Shown piece after piece: positions 1 to 7,512 of a DNA stretch of 8,777 nt. Numbering within the stretch: position 1 is the stretch's first letter; every line of letters begins with the position of its first letter. Under the pieces are notes generated by a model. That model was not told the DNA's origin. It made no database searches and saw only the letters and a program-made list of their open reading frames with translations. The position numbers and the translations under genes are program-made. The DNA is from Actinomycetota bacterium (GTDB taxonomy: Bacteria > Actinomycetota > Actinomycetes > Actinomycetales > Microbacteriaceae): positions 1-8,777 of the forward strand of contig RHAS01000029.1 of the NCBI GenBank assembly GCA_010028615.1, in the 5' to 3' direction.

Positions 1-1
1 T

Positions 2-667
2 GGCCAAGTAGTTGATGTCTATGGAGATAATTTCCAGATAACTTCACTTTCTGAAGATGCAACCGGGATTACCTTCAGTTTGAAATCTTTAGCCGGTGAA
101 TATCAGGATCTATTTATGCCACTGCATGGCAAGTATCAGGCAGAAAATGCAGCAGTAGCGATTGCTGCAGTTGAGCAATTCATGGGCTCTGCCGAAAAAG
201 CGCTACCTGATGAAATTCTTAGGTCAGCTCTAGCCGATGTAACTTCACCCGGCAGGCTTCAAATCATTTCGAAAAATCCACTAATTCTGCTTGATGCTGC
301 TCACAACCCACACGGAGCAAGATCGCTAGCGGATGCGCTTATCAACTCTTTCCAATCACCTGCTGCCATCGGCGTAATCAGCATTCTCGGCGATAAGGAT
401 GCCAGGGGAGTGCTCGAAGCACTTGAGCCAGTTCTCACTGAGATCATTTTGACTAAGAGCTCTAGCACTAGGGCAACAGCTTTAGCAGATCTCATTCCAC
501 TTGCCCTAGAGATATTTGGTAGTGACCGTGTCTTCCAAGCTGAAGATGCCAAATCGGCTCTAGATGAGGCTAAAGCTAGGCTAGTCCCCGGCGGTATCGT
601 TGTAGTGAGCGGTTCAATCACTCTTATCGGTGATGTTTTGAAACTCAAGCAACTGGAGGAAATCTAA
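2..667 (+). CDS. folC: Folylpolyglutamate synthase / dihydrofolate synthase, C-terminal part (5' end outside window)
   Basis: Mur-ligase-like cytoplasmic enzyme that adds glutamate to folates and, in bifunctional forms, makes dihydrofolate from dihydropteroate. The frame is open from base 2, so this is the last 221 residues of a gene starting upstream; a TTG at 80 is internal. Visible family marks are the HGKYQAENA segment (residues 42-50 of the fragment), the PGR turn (83-85) and DAAHNPHG (98-105), which opens the C-terminal Mur-ligase domain and corresponds to the conserved DGAHNP motif, plus a closing SGSITLIGDV strand. The ATP-binding P-loop is not in the window. The TAA stop overlaps the next ATG (TAATG), so translation is probably coupled to the DUF4233 gene. 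A folC-DUF4233-ndk order is common in actinobacteria. No sign of decay is visible. Confidence 0.93.
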   Translation, partial: GQVVDVYGDNFQITSLSEDATGITFSLKSLAGEYQDLFMPLHGKYQAENAAVAIAAVEQFMGSAEKALPDEILRSALADVTSPGRLQIISKNPLILLDAAHNPHGARSLADALINSFQSPAAIGVISILGDKDARGVLEALEPVLTEIILTKSSSTRATALADLIPLALEIFGSDRVFQAEDAKSALDEAKARLVPGGIVVVSGSITLIGDVLKLKQLEEI

Positions 668-1053
668 TGGCAGAAAAATCTGTCAAGCGTCAGCTAGGCT
701 CGATGATTTTGGCCTTTGAGGCTTTTGTGGTTTTCTTTGGGACCCTTGTCGCTTTTGGGTTGAAGGTTGCCGAGCCTCAGCTGATCTGGGGTTTTGGTTT
801 GGCCTTCTCAGCGGTGTTGATTTTGACTCCGGGTTATCTTGGCCGTAAGGGTAGTTACATATTCGCCTGGGCACTTCAGGTTCTTTTACTTGTAGTGTCA
901 TTTTTTGTCCCATGGATGCTTCTGATCGCCATCATTTTTGTTGGGCTATTTGGTTGGGCGATGATTGCTGGGGCAACGATTGATTTGGCGCGCAAAGCTA
1001 AAGCAAATGTTGATACCTTTGAAATATCTATTGAAACAAAGGATGAGAAATGA
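667..1053 (+). CDS. DUF4233 family small membrane protein
   Basis: A 128-residue protein of the DUF4233 type, typically found directly downstream of folC in actinobacteria; its function is unknown. It is mostly hydrophobic, with about four predicted membrane segments near residues 12-33, 38-56, 63-83 and 84-106. A basic N-terminus (KSVKRQ) and a charged C-terminal tail (about 107-128) flank them. The ATG at 667 overlaps the folC stop, and a good ribosome site (GGAGG, 655-659) lies 7 nt upstream inside folC. Its own TGA stop overlaps the ndk start as ATGA. The tight packing suggests stoichiometric co-expression with folC and ndk, but that does not show its role. The family call rests on length, topology and position. 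No enzyme motif is visible. Confidence 0.85.
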   Translation: MAEKSVKRQLGSMILAFEAFVVFFGTLVAFGLKVAEPQLIWGFGLAFSAVLILTPGYLGRKGSYIFAWALQVLLLVVSFFVPWMLLIAIIFVGLFGWAMIAGATIDLARKAKANVDTFEISIETKDEK

Positions 1054-1460
1054 CTGAGCAAACCTTGGTACTAATCAAACCGGATGGCGTTAAGCGCAAT
1101 CTGATTGGCGAGATCATCTCGCGCATTGAAACCAAGGGCTATGTCATCAAAGAAATAAAGAAGCTAACTCCAAGCAGAGAGCTTTTAGCCAAGCACTATG
1201 CCGAGCACGAGGGTAAGCCCTTTTATGAGCCACTGGTTGAATTTATGCTCTCTGGCGATGTGGTAGCGATGAAGGTTGAAGGCAACCGAGTTATCGAAGG
1301 TTTTAGAGCACTTGCTGGTGCGACCGACCCAACTTCTGCACTACCTGGCACCATCAGAGGTGATCTTGGTCGTGACTGGGGCACCAAGGTGCAGCAGAAT
1401 CTGGTGCACGGATCTGATTCAGTTGAGTCAGCAGAGCGCGAATTAGCGCTCTGGTTTTAA
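1050..1460 (+). CDS. ndk: Nucleoside diphosphate kinase
   Basis: Transfers the gamma phosphate of ATP to NDPs through a phospho-histidine, balancing cytoplasmic NTP and dNTP pools. At 136 residues it has the usual bacterial length. Visible marks are the N-terminal strand [10 protein letters not shown] (5-14), the [16 protein letters not shown] segment (92-107) and the active-site NLVHGSDS, with the catalytic histidine at 120. The ATG at 1050 is chosen for its exact fit to the family N-terminus and the AAAGGA site at 1038-1043. It overlaps the preceding stop as ATGA. The TAA stop lies in TTAA at 1457-1460, which is also the stop region of the convergent VKOR gene. The last codons form a perfect 8-bp stem followed by T residues, apparently the transcript's own terminator. 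Confidence 0.97.
   Translation: MTEQTLVLIKPDGVKRNLIGEIISRIETKGYVIKEIKKLTPSRELLAKHYAEHEGKPFYEPLVEFMLSGDVVAMKVEGNRVIEGFRALAGATDPTSALPGTIRGDLGRDWGTKVQQNLVHGSDSVESAERELALWF
1432..1458 (+). terminator. Intrinsic terminator embedded in the ndk 3' coding end
   Basis: CAGAGCGC (1432-1439), a 6-nt loop GAATTA (1440-1445) and GCGCTCTG (1446-1453) form a perfect GC-rich 8-bp stem, followed by GTTTT at 1454-1458. The stem uses the last sense codons of ndk and the T run reaches its stop codon. On the minus strand the same stem is not followed by T residues, so it should act only on the folC-ndk transcript. The T run is short, so efficiency is uncertain. Confidence 0.6.
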
Positions 1461-2089
1461 AAACCTAACTGCTGCAGCGTCGCTGGCCAGCGTGACCAGA
1501 ATCGAATAACTATTGCTGCGATGATGATCAAATAGGTTGCCAATATCCAAACCCAGGCGAATCTATATGCACCATCCCAAAACGGTGCAGTGCGAACCGG
1601 CATCGGCAAGATATCTTCTCTAAATGCAAACAGGGTTACCACCCAGAAAACTGGAATCATTCCAGTCCAAGCCACCATGCAGTAGGGGCAGAGGACGTTG
1701 ATGACCAAAAGGCTCTGTGAGAAAAGCCAGAATACAAATCCAATACCAAATAGGTTGCCAAGCCAGAATAAACGCCAGAACCATTTGGCAAATCTAGCGC
1801 CAGCCAAAATAGCAAAGCCGACAATAATCGGAGCCATAAATGCAGCCATTCCGATTAGTGAATTTGGAAAGCCGAGCAGTTTGGCCTGCCAGGTGAGCAT
1901 TACCGACTTGCAGGAAATGAATACGTTGATATCGCAACTGAGTGCATCATCTGGGTTTTCGGCAACATGGAAGCGTTCTAGGGTCAGTGCAAAGGCTCCG
2001 ATCCAGCCGATGATTCCACCGATAATCATGGTTATTGCCAGTGATTTAGGGGCAGCTGGGCCTTTTTCGACCATTTTTACTTCACTCAT
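1457..2089 (-). CDS. Vitamin K epoxide reductase (VKOR) family membrane protein
   Basis: Integral membrane thiol oxidoreductase of the bacterial VKOR family. Such proteins pass electrons from a DsbA-like partner to quinone, supporting disulfide formation outside the cytoplasm. The 210-residue protein has about five membrane segments (near 17-37, 72-98, 104-131, 138-157 and 177-198). It has the expected four cysteines: the loop pair C52 and C60 ([10 protein letters not shown]) and the quinone-proximal CPYC at 134-137. There is no fused thioredoxin domain, so a separate partner is needed. The conserved region begins well inside the protein. The ATG at 2089 has an AAAGG only one base upstream, too close for a normal Shine-Dalgarno site, whereas a -10-like CATACT sits 7 nt upstream, suggesting a leaderless mRNA. 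It converges on ndk, sharing TTAA at the two stops, and diverges from rne. Confidence 0.92.
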   Translation of the reverse strand: MSEVKMVEKGPAAPKSLAITMIIGGIIGWIGAFALTLERFHVAENPDDALSCDINVFISCKSVMLTWQAKLLGFPNSLIGMAAFMAPIIVGFAILAGARFAKWFWRLFWLGNLFGIGFVFWLFSQSLLVINVLCPYCMVAWTGMIPVFWVVTLFAFREDILPMPVRTAPFWDGAYRFAWVWILATYLIIIAAIVIRFWSRWPATLQQLGF

Positions 2090-2096
2090 ACCTTTA

Positions 2097-2126
2097 AGTA
2101 TGGCCTAAATGCTACTGACTTTTCGG
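2097..2126 (-). promoter_or_regulatory. Candidate promoter for the VKOR gene (leaderless)
   Basis: Read on the minus strand, CATACT (2102 to 2097) is a plausible -10 element (matches TATAAT at positions 2, 3, 4 and 6). It is followed by exactly 7 nt and then the ATG at 2089, placing the likely transcription start on or beside the start codon. A weak -35 candidate, CCGAAA (2126 to 2121), lies 18 nt upstream. Leaderless genes are common in actinobacteria. The same GCCATACTT core appears inverted in front of rne. Without mapped 5' ends this stays a prediction. Confidence 0.45.
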
Positions 2127-2143
2127 GGTTAAAGTGCCATACT
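2115..2143 (+). promoter_or_regulatory. Candidate promoter for rne
   Basis: CTGACT (2115-2120, four of six matches to TTGACA), a 17-nt spacer, then CATACT (2138-2143) preceded by TGC, which resembles an extended -10. An alternative -10, TACTTT, overlaps at 2140-2145. The predicted start is near 2150-2151, giving a leader of about 213 nt before the rne ATG. Confidence 0.5.
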
Positions 2144-2150
2144 TTAGGTA

Positions 2151-2174
2151 GTGCATCTCGCCACACCGAGATAA
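2151..2174 (+). CDS. Possible leaderless seven-codon mini-ORF in the rne leader
   Basis: A GTG at 2151 lies exactly 7 nt after the proposed -10 CATACT, the same spacing as for the VKOR ATG on the other strand. It opens a frame reading M-H-L-A-T-P-R before TAA at 2172-2174. The frame covers the whole first leader hairpin (2155-2172), so ribosomes on it would unfold that hairpin. An ORF this short can easily arise by chance. Only its placement relative to the promoter supports it. Confidence 0.2.
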   Translation: MHLATPR

Positions 2175-2276
2175 ACAAAGGTTTTGTTGAAAGTTTTTAG
2201 CTTCACAACCGTAAGGCCCATCGGGCAGGTTTGCGAAAATCTGGATTATTACTTTCGACACTAGAAAAAGGTTTTT

Positions 2277-2299
2277 GTTACCAAAAGAAGTTTGGTAAC
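2277..2299 (+). promoter_or_regulatory. Perfect 9-bp hairpin in the rne leader
   Basis: GTTACCAAA (2277-2285), loop AGAAG (2286-2290), TTTGGTAAC (2291-2299). It is the longest perfect stem in the leader, 64 nt before the rne ATG. No T run follows (CAGATTTATAGG), so it is not an intrinsic terminator. A role in mRNA stability or RNase recognition is possible. Confidence 0.5.
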
Positions 2300-2351
2300 C
2301 AGATTTATAGGTTTCTACGATGGGGTGTGGACCGGGTTAGTTGCCGGACAT

Positions 2352-2355
2352 GGAG
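2352..2355 (+). promoter_or_regulatory. Ribosome binding site deciding the rne start
   Basis: GGAG at 2352-2355 is 8 nt before the ATG at 2364, which opens MVKKKDTEQPEV, a lysine-rich start fitting the disordered head. The frame extends upstream to a TTG at 2292, but that codon lies in the 3' arm of a leader hairpin and its extra 24 residues look uncharacteristic. Confidence 0.7.
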
Positions 2356-2363
2356 CACCAGAA

Positions 2364-4454
2364 ATGGTGAAAAAGAAAGATACCGAACAACCAGAGGTTG
2401 TTCAAGAACAGGTTGAAAAGCCTAAACCTAAAAGAACTACTAAGCCAAAGGCTGAAGTAAAAGCGCCTGCCAAAAAACCTAAGGCAGCTAGCGAACCAAA
2501 AGAAAAACAGCCTGAAGCTAAACCTGAGGAAAAATCCCCAGTCGGCATCTCGTTGATTTTTAAGGCCCCAGATCTACCTACCCCTGCGGTTGAGCCAAAG
2601 CGCGGCAGAAAAGCAGCTGCCACACCGGTCGAAGCAGACGGCTCACACAGAAGAGTTCGTTCGCGTCGTCGCCCGGGTGAGGTTATCGAAGGGGAGCTAC
2701 CACCAAATGTTGTAGTCAAGGTTAGAACTCCGCGCGAGCCGAAACCGGTATCGAATGAGCCAGCCAGAGTTAAGGGTTCAACCAGACTCGAAGCTAAAAA
2801 GCAGCGTCGTCGCGAGGGAAGAGATTCCGGTAGAAGATCATCGCGAATTACCGAGAGCGAATTCTTAGCTCGCCGTGAAGCGGTTGACCGCATCATGGTG
2901 GTCCGTAGCAAAGACGACAAGATTCAAATCGGTGTTTTAGAAGATAACATCCTGGTTGAGCACTACGTTGCTAAGGCGCAGGATAGCTCGCTAATTGGAA
3001 ATGTTTATCTGGGTAAAGTACAAAATGTACTGCCTTCTATGGAAGCAGCCTTCGTTGATATTGGTCGTGGACGTAATGCTGTTCTTTATTCCGGTGAAGT
3101 TGATTGGGAACTTGCCGAGGTTGGTAACCAACCGAGAAAGATTGAACTGGCCTTGAAATCAGGCGATAAGGTCTTGGTGCAGGTTACCAAGGATCCAGTC
3201 GGTCAAAAAGGTGCTCGCCTTACCTCACAGATTTCACTTCCTGGTAGATATCTGGTTTATGTTCCAAACGGTTCGGTAAATGGTATTTCTAGAAAACTAC
3301 CTGAGTCTGAGAGGGTAAGGCTAAAGAAGATTCTGAAAGAGATTCTGCCAGCTGAAGCAGGAGTGATTGTTAGAACTGCAGCAGAAGGTGCTACCGAAGA
3401 GCAGTTAGCCGAAGATGTGCAGAGATTGCAGATCCAGTGGGAAGAGATTAGCCGTAAGGCAGAGATTTCAAATCCCCCTTCACTACTATCTTCAGAACCA
3501 GATTTGCTAATCAAAATTGTTCGCGATGTCTTCAATGAAGATTTCCAGAAGATGATTATTGACGGTGATGCTCCGTTTAGAACAATCGAGGGCTATCTAA
3601 AAGATGTTGCTCCTGATCTATTGGAGCGTGTTGAGAGATTTGAAGGCGATAAAGATGCTTTTGATCACTTCCGCATCAATGAGCAAATCATCAAAGCACT
3701 GGACCGTAAGGTTTACCTACCTTCAGGTGGATCGCTAGTTATTGATCGCACTGAAGCAATGACAGTAGTGGATGTTAATACTGGTAAATTCATTGGCTCG
3801 GGTGGAAACCTCGAAGAGACTGTAACCAAGAACAACCTAGAAGCCGCTGAAGAAATTGTGCGTCAGTTAAGATTGCGCGATATTGGTGGAATCATCGTGG
3901 TCGACTTTATCGATATGGTGCTTGAATCTAACCGTGAATTGGTGCTTAGAAGATTGATTGAGTGTTTATCAAGAGACCGCACCAAACATCAGGTGGCTGA
4001 AGTTACCTCGCTTGGGCTAGTGCAGATGACCAGAAAGAAAATAGGCATTGGACTTCTTGAAGCTTTCAGTGAGCCTTGTGAAACCTGTGCTGGTCGTGGA
4101 CTAATAGTTCACCACCACCCGGTCTTGAAAAATAAGCACATCTCCGACGATGATCGCCAGCCAAAGCAAAAAAGCGGCAAGAACAAAGGCAAAAGTGCCA
4201 AAGTTCAAGAGGTCGTCGAGGAGCCAAAGCCAGCCAAAACCAAGTCAGAGCCCACTCGAGTAGTAACCGCTGAAAAGGCCGCTGAAGCGAAAGATCTGAT
4301 GTCTAAGATTGCCGCCAGCAGCAAGGTAACCCAAGAAAAGACCCTGGATACAGTGTTAGAGGCCTTACCGAAGGCGGAAAACACCCCAAAGAAGCCAAAA
4401 TCTAGACGGGTTAGTTCAGCTGGTGAAATCACCCCAGGTGAGCAGGCAGAGTAG
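2364..4454 (+). CDS. rne: Ribonuclease E/G family endoribonuclease
   Basis: Endonuclease that cuts single-stranded AU-rich RNA, driving mRNA decay and rRNA/tRNA maturation. The 696-residue protein has a disordered head of about 165 residues, rich in Lys, Pro, Ala and Arg, with basic clusters near 96-103 and 145-161. An S1-like RNA-binding region follows (about 208-300). The 5'-monophosphate sensor R337-T338 lies in VIVRTA. The catalytic core has the metal-binding aspartates D470 (DVNTG, with N472) and D514 (VDFIDM). The zinc-link is CETC at 572-575, and a basic Lys/Pro-rich tail covers about 585-696. Both tails are typical of actinobacterial RNase E, where they act as RNA and protein docking regions. 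It diverges from the VKOR gene and is preceded by a ~213-nt structured leader. The rne/rng symbol is ambiguous in this phylum, and I use rne because of the tails. Confidence 0.95.
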   Translation: MVKKKDTEQPEVVQEQVEKPKPKRTTKPKAEVKAPAKKPKAASEPKEKQPEAKPEEKSPVGISLIFKAPDLPTPAVEPKRGRKAAATPVEADGSHRRVRSRRRPGEVIEGELPPNVVVKVRTPREPKPVSNEPARVKGSTRLEAKKQRRREGRDSGRRSSRITESEFLARREAVDRIMVVRSKDDKIQIGVLEDNILVEHYVAKAQDSSLIGNVYLGKVQNVLPSMEAAFVDIGRGRNAVLYSGEVDWELAEVGNQPRKIELALKSGDKVLVQVTKDPVGQKGARLTSQISLPGRYLVYVPNGSVNGISRKLPESERVRLKKILKEILPAEAGVIVRTAAEGATEEQLAEDVQRLQIQWEEISRKAEISNPPSLLSSEPDLLIKIVRDVFNEDFQKMIIDGDAPFRTIEGYLKDVAPDLLERVERFEGDKDAFDHFRINEQIIKALDRKVYLPSGGSLVIDRTEAMTVVDVNTGKFIGSGGNLEETVTKNNLEAAEEIVRQLRLRDIGGIIVVDFIDMVLESNRELVLRRLIECLSRDRTKHQVAEVTSLGLVQMTRKKIGIGLLEAFSEPCETCAGRGLIVHHHPVLKNKHISDDDRQPKQKSGKNKGKSAKVQEVVEEPKPAKTKSEPTRVVTAEKAAEAKDLMSKIAASSKVTQEKTLDTVLEALPKAENTPKKPKSRRVSSAGEITPGEQAE

Positions 4455-4474
4455 GGAAAAATAGCCCGAAAAGG

Positions 4475-4504
4475 TTTGATATTAGGGCCTTGGAAAGGCT
4501 AAGA
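4475..4504 (+). promoter_or_regulatory. Promoter for rplU-rpmA
   Basis: TTGATA (4475-4480, five of six matches to TTGACA), an 18-nt spacer and TAAGAT (4499-4504, four of six, fitting the actinobacterial TANNNT form). It lies just after the rne stop and would start transcription near 4510-4512, about 58 nt before the rplU GTG. It is the best sigma-70-type match in the window. Confidence 0.65.
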
Positions 4505-4513
4505 TTAGACCTT

Positions 4514-4536
4514 GTTGCCCGCCACTAGCGGGATCA
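4514..4536 (+). promoter_or_regulatory. Hairpin at the 5' end of the rplU leader
   Basis: CCCGC (4517-4521), loop CACTA (4522-4526) and GCGGG (4527-4531), extended by TTG (4514-4516) pairing with CAA (4534-4536) across a two-base bulge. It would lie within the first bases of the rplU mRNA. L21 leaders that bind their own product are known in Firmicutes; I cannot say that this is related. It may simply stabilise the 5' end. Confidence 0.4.
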
Positions 4537-4555
4537 AATCCAAGAATTTACGAAC

Positions 4556-4561
4556 AAAGGG
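4556..4561 (+). promoter_or_regulatory. Ribosome binding site deciding the rplU start
   Basis: AAAGGG at 4556-4561 is 7 nt before the GTG at 4569. Starting there gives [12 protein letters not shown], the standard L21 N-terminus. An in-frame TTG at 4512 would add 19 residues not seen in the family and coincides with the predicted transcription start. Confidence 0.8.
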
Positions 4562-4568
4562 TATAACT

Positions 4569-4877
4569 GTGGTTTACGCAGTAGTAAAGGCCGGTGGCCG
4601 CCAAGAGAAGGTGTCGGTTGGCACCATCGTCACGCTAGACCGTCTCAAGGCAGCAGCTGGCGAGAAGATCGAGCTTCCAGCTCTATTGCTAGTAGACGGT
4701 GACAAGGTCACTCACGAAGCTAAAGAGCTATCCAACGTGAAGGTAACCGCTACCGTGCTGGGAAACCTTCGTGGACCAAAGATTGTTATTCAGAAATACA
4801 AGAACAAGACCGGTTATAAGAAGCGTCAGGGTTTCCGCGCTGATCTAACCCGCGTTCAAGTAACTGAGATTAAGTAA
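4569..4877 (+). CDS. rplU: 50S ribosomal protein L21
   Basis: Structural protein of the large ribosomal subunit that binds 23S rRNA. Starting at GTG 4569 the product is 102 residues, the usual length. Visible family marks are the N-terminal [15 protein letters not shown], a central DGDKVTH segment and the C-terminal [15 protein letters not shown], the rRNA-binding L21 signature region. It is followed after 22 nt by rpmA, the near-universal L21-L27 pair. A separate promoter and short leader precede it, so it need not depend on rne transcription. Nothing is abnormal apart from the GTG start. Confidence 0.97.
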   Translation: MVYAVVKAGGRQEKVSVGTIVTLDRLKAAAGEKIELPALLLVDGDKVTHEAKELSNVKVTATVLGNLRGPKIVIQKYKNKTGYKKRQGFRADLTRVQVTEIK

Positions 4878-4899
4878 CGGTAGTAGGGAGTAAAGCAAA

Positions 4900-5154
4900 A
4901 TGGCATCCAAAAAAGGTGTTTCCTCAACCAGAAACGGTCGCGACTCCAATGCTCAACGTCTAGGTGTTAAGCGTCACTCAGGTCAGGTTGTTAACGCAGG
5001 TGAGATTCTAGTTCGCCAGCGCGGCACACACTTCCACCCGGGTAACAATGTCGGTCGTGGCAAAGACGACACGCTTTTTGCGCTCGCCGCTGGAGCTGTT
5101 CAGTTTAGCGAAAAGGGTGGCCGCCGCGTAGTGAACGTGGTTGCAGCAGCCTAA
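4900..5154 (+). CDS. rpmA: 50S ribosomal protein L27
   Basis: Large-subunit protein whose N-terminus reaches toward the peptidyl transferase centre. The product is 84 residues and begins [29 protein letters not shown], the direct mature form, with no cleavable N-terminal extension of the kind found in Firmicutes. The central segment [20 protein letters not shown] carries the family signature. The ATG at 4900 has GGGAG at 4886-4890, 9 nt upstream. It is cotranscribed with rplU, and a strong hairpin follows before obg. Confidence 0.97.
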   Translation: MASKKGVSSTRNGRDSNAQRLGVKRHSGQVVNAGEILVRQRGTHFHPGNNVGRGKDDTLFALAAGAVQFSEKGGRRVVNVVAAA

Positions 5155-5170
5155 GGCTAGAAAATTTATC

Positions 5171-7510
<2,340 letters not shown>

Positions 7511-7512
7511 TT

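Larger units (their letters stand above)
2094..2146. repeat. Inverted repeat in the VKOR/rne divergent control region
   Basis: TTAAGTATGGC (2094-2104) and GCCATACTTTA (2136-2146) match as inverted repeats at 10 of 11 positions. Arm centres are 42 bp apart, about four helical turns. Each arm contains the proposed -10 element of the gene it faces. The repeat may simply be two similar promoters back to back, or a pair of half-sites for a shared regulator. Confidence 0.6.
2151..2363 (+). promoter_or_regulatory. Structured 5' leader of rne with several inverted repeats
   Basis: Between the predicted transcription start and the rne ATG there is no recognisable protein gene but several hairpin-forming repeats. 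ATCTCG/CGAGAT (2155-2160 and 2167-2172, 6-nt loop) lies almost at the 5' end. AACAAA/TTTGTT (2174-2179 and 2183-2188, 3-nt loop) follows directly. AACC-GCCC/GGGC-GGTT spans 2207-2231 with an internal loop. A perfect 9-bp GTTACCAAA/TTTGGTAAC (2277-2285 and 2291-2299, 5-nt loop) comes last. AAAGGTTTTGTT at 2177-2188 recurs with one extra T at 2267-2279. In enterobacteria the rne leader mediates feedback by RNase E on its own mRNA. A similar role here is inference, and I do not recognise a described RNA family. Confidence 0.45.

Noticed and set aside
1481..1492. Perfect palindrome CGCTGGCCAGCG as a minus-strand terminator or operator
   Set aside because: It lies within the 3' coding end of the VKOR gene, leaves no loop as a symmetric palindrome, and the T run on the minus strand is about 20 nt away, so a terminator role is not convincing.
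1698..2108. 136-codon plus-strand frame opposite the VKOR gene
   Set aside because: It is antisense to a clearly conserved gene, has no family resemblance and no supporting ribosome site.
2292..2363. Upstream TTG start for RNase E/G adding 24 residues
   Set aside because: The TTG lies in the 3' arm of a perfect hairpin with no good ribosome site, while ATG 2364 has GGAG 8 nt upstream and a family-like lysine-rich start.
2231..2416. 61-codon plus-strand frame across the rne leader
   Set aside because: TTG start without a ribosome site, no family resemblance, and it overlaps the real rne start in another frame.
2402..2920. 172-codon minus-strand frame opposite the RNase E/G head
   Set aside because: A low-complexity shadow of the Lys/Pro/Ala-rich coding sequence, with no independent evidence.
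4486..4498. GCCTT-GGA-AAGGC hairpin as the rne terminator
   Set aside because: Only 5 bp, no T tract after it, and it lies in the spacer of the rplU promoter.
4512..4568. TTG start for L21 at 4512
   Set aside because: It would add 19 residues absent from L21 and coincides with the predicted transcription start; GTG 4569 gives the standard N-terminus.
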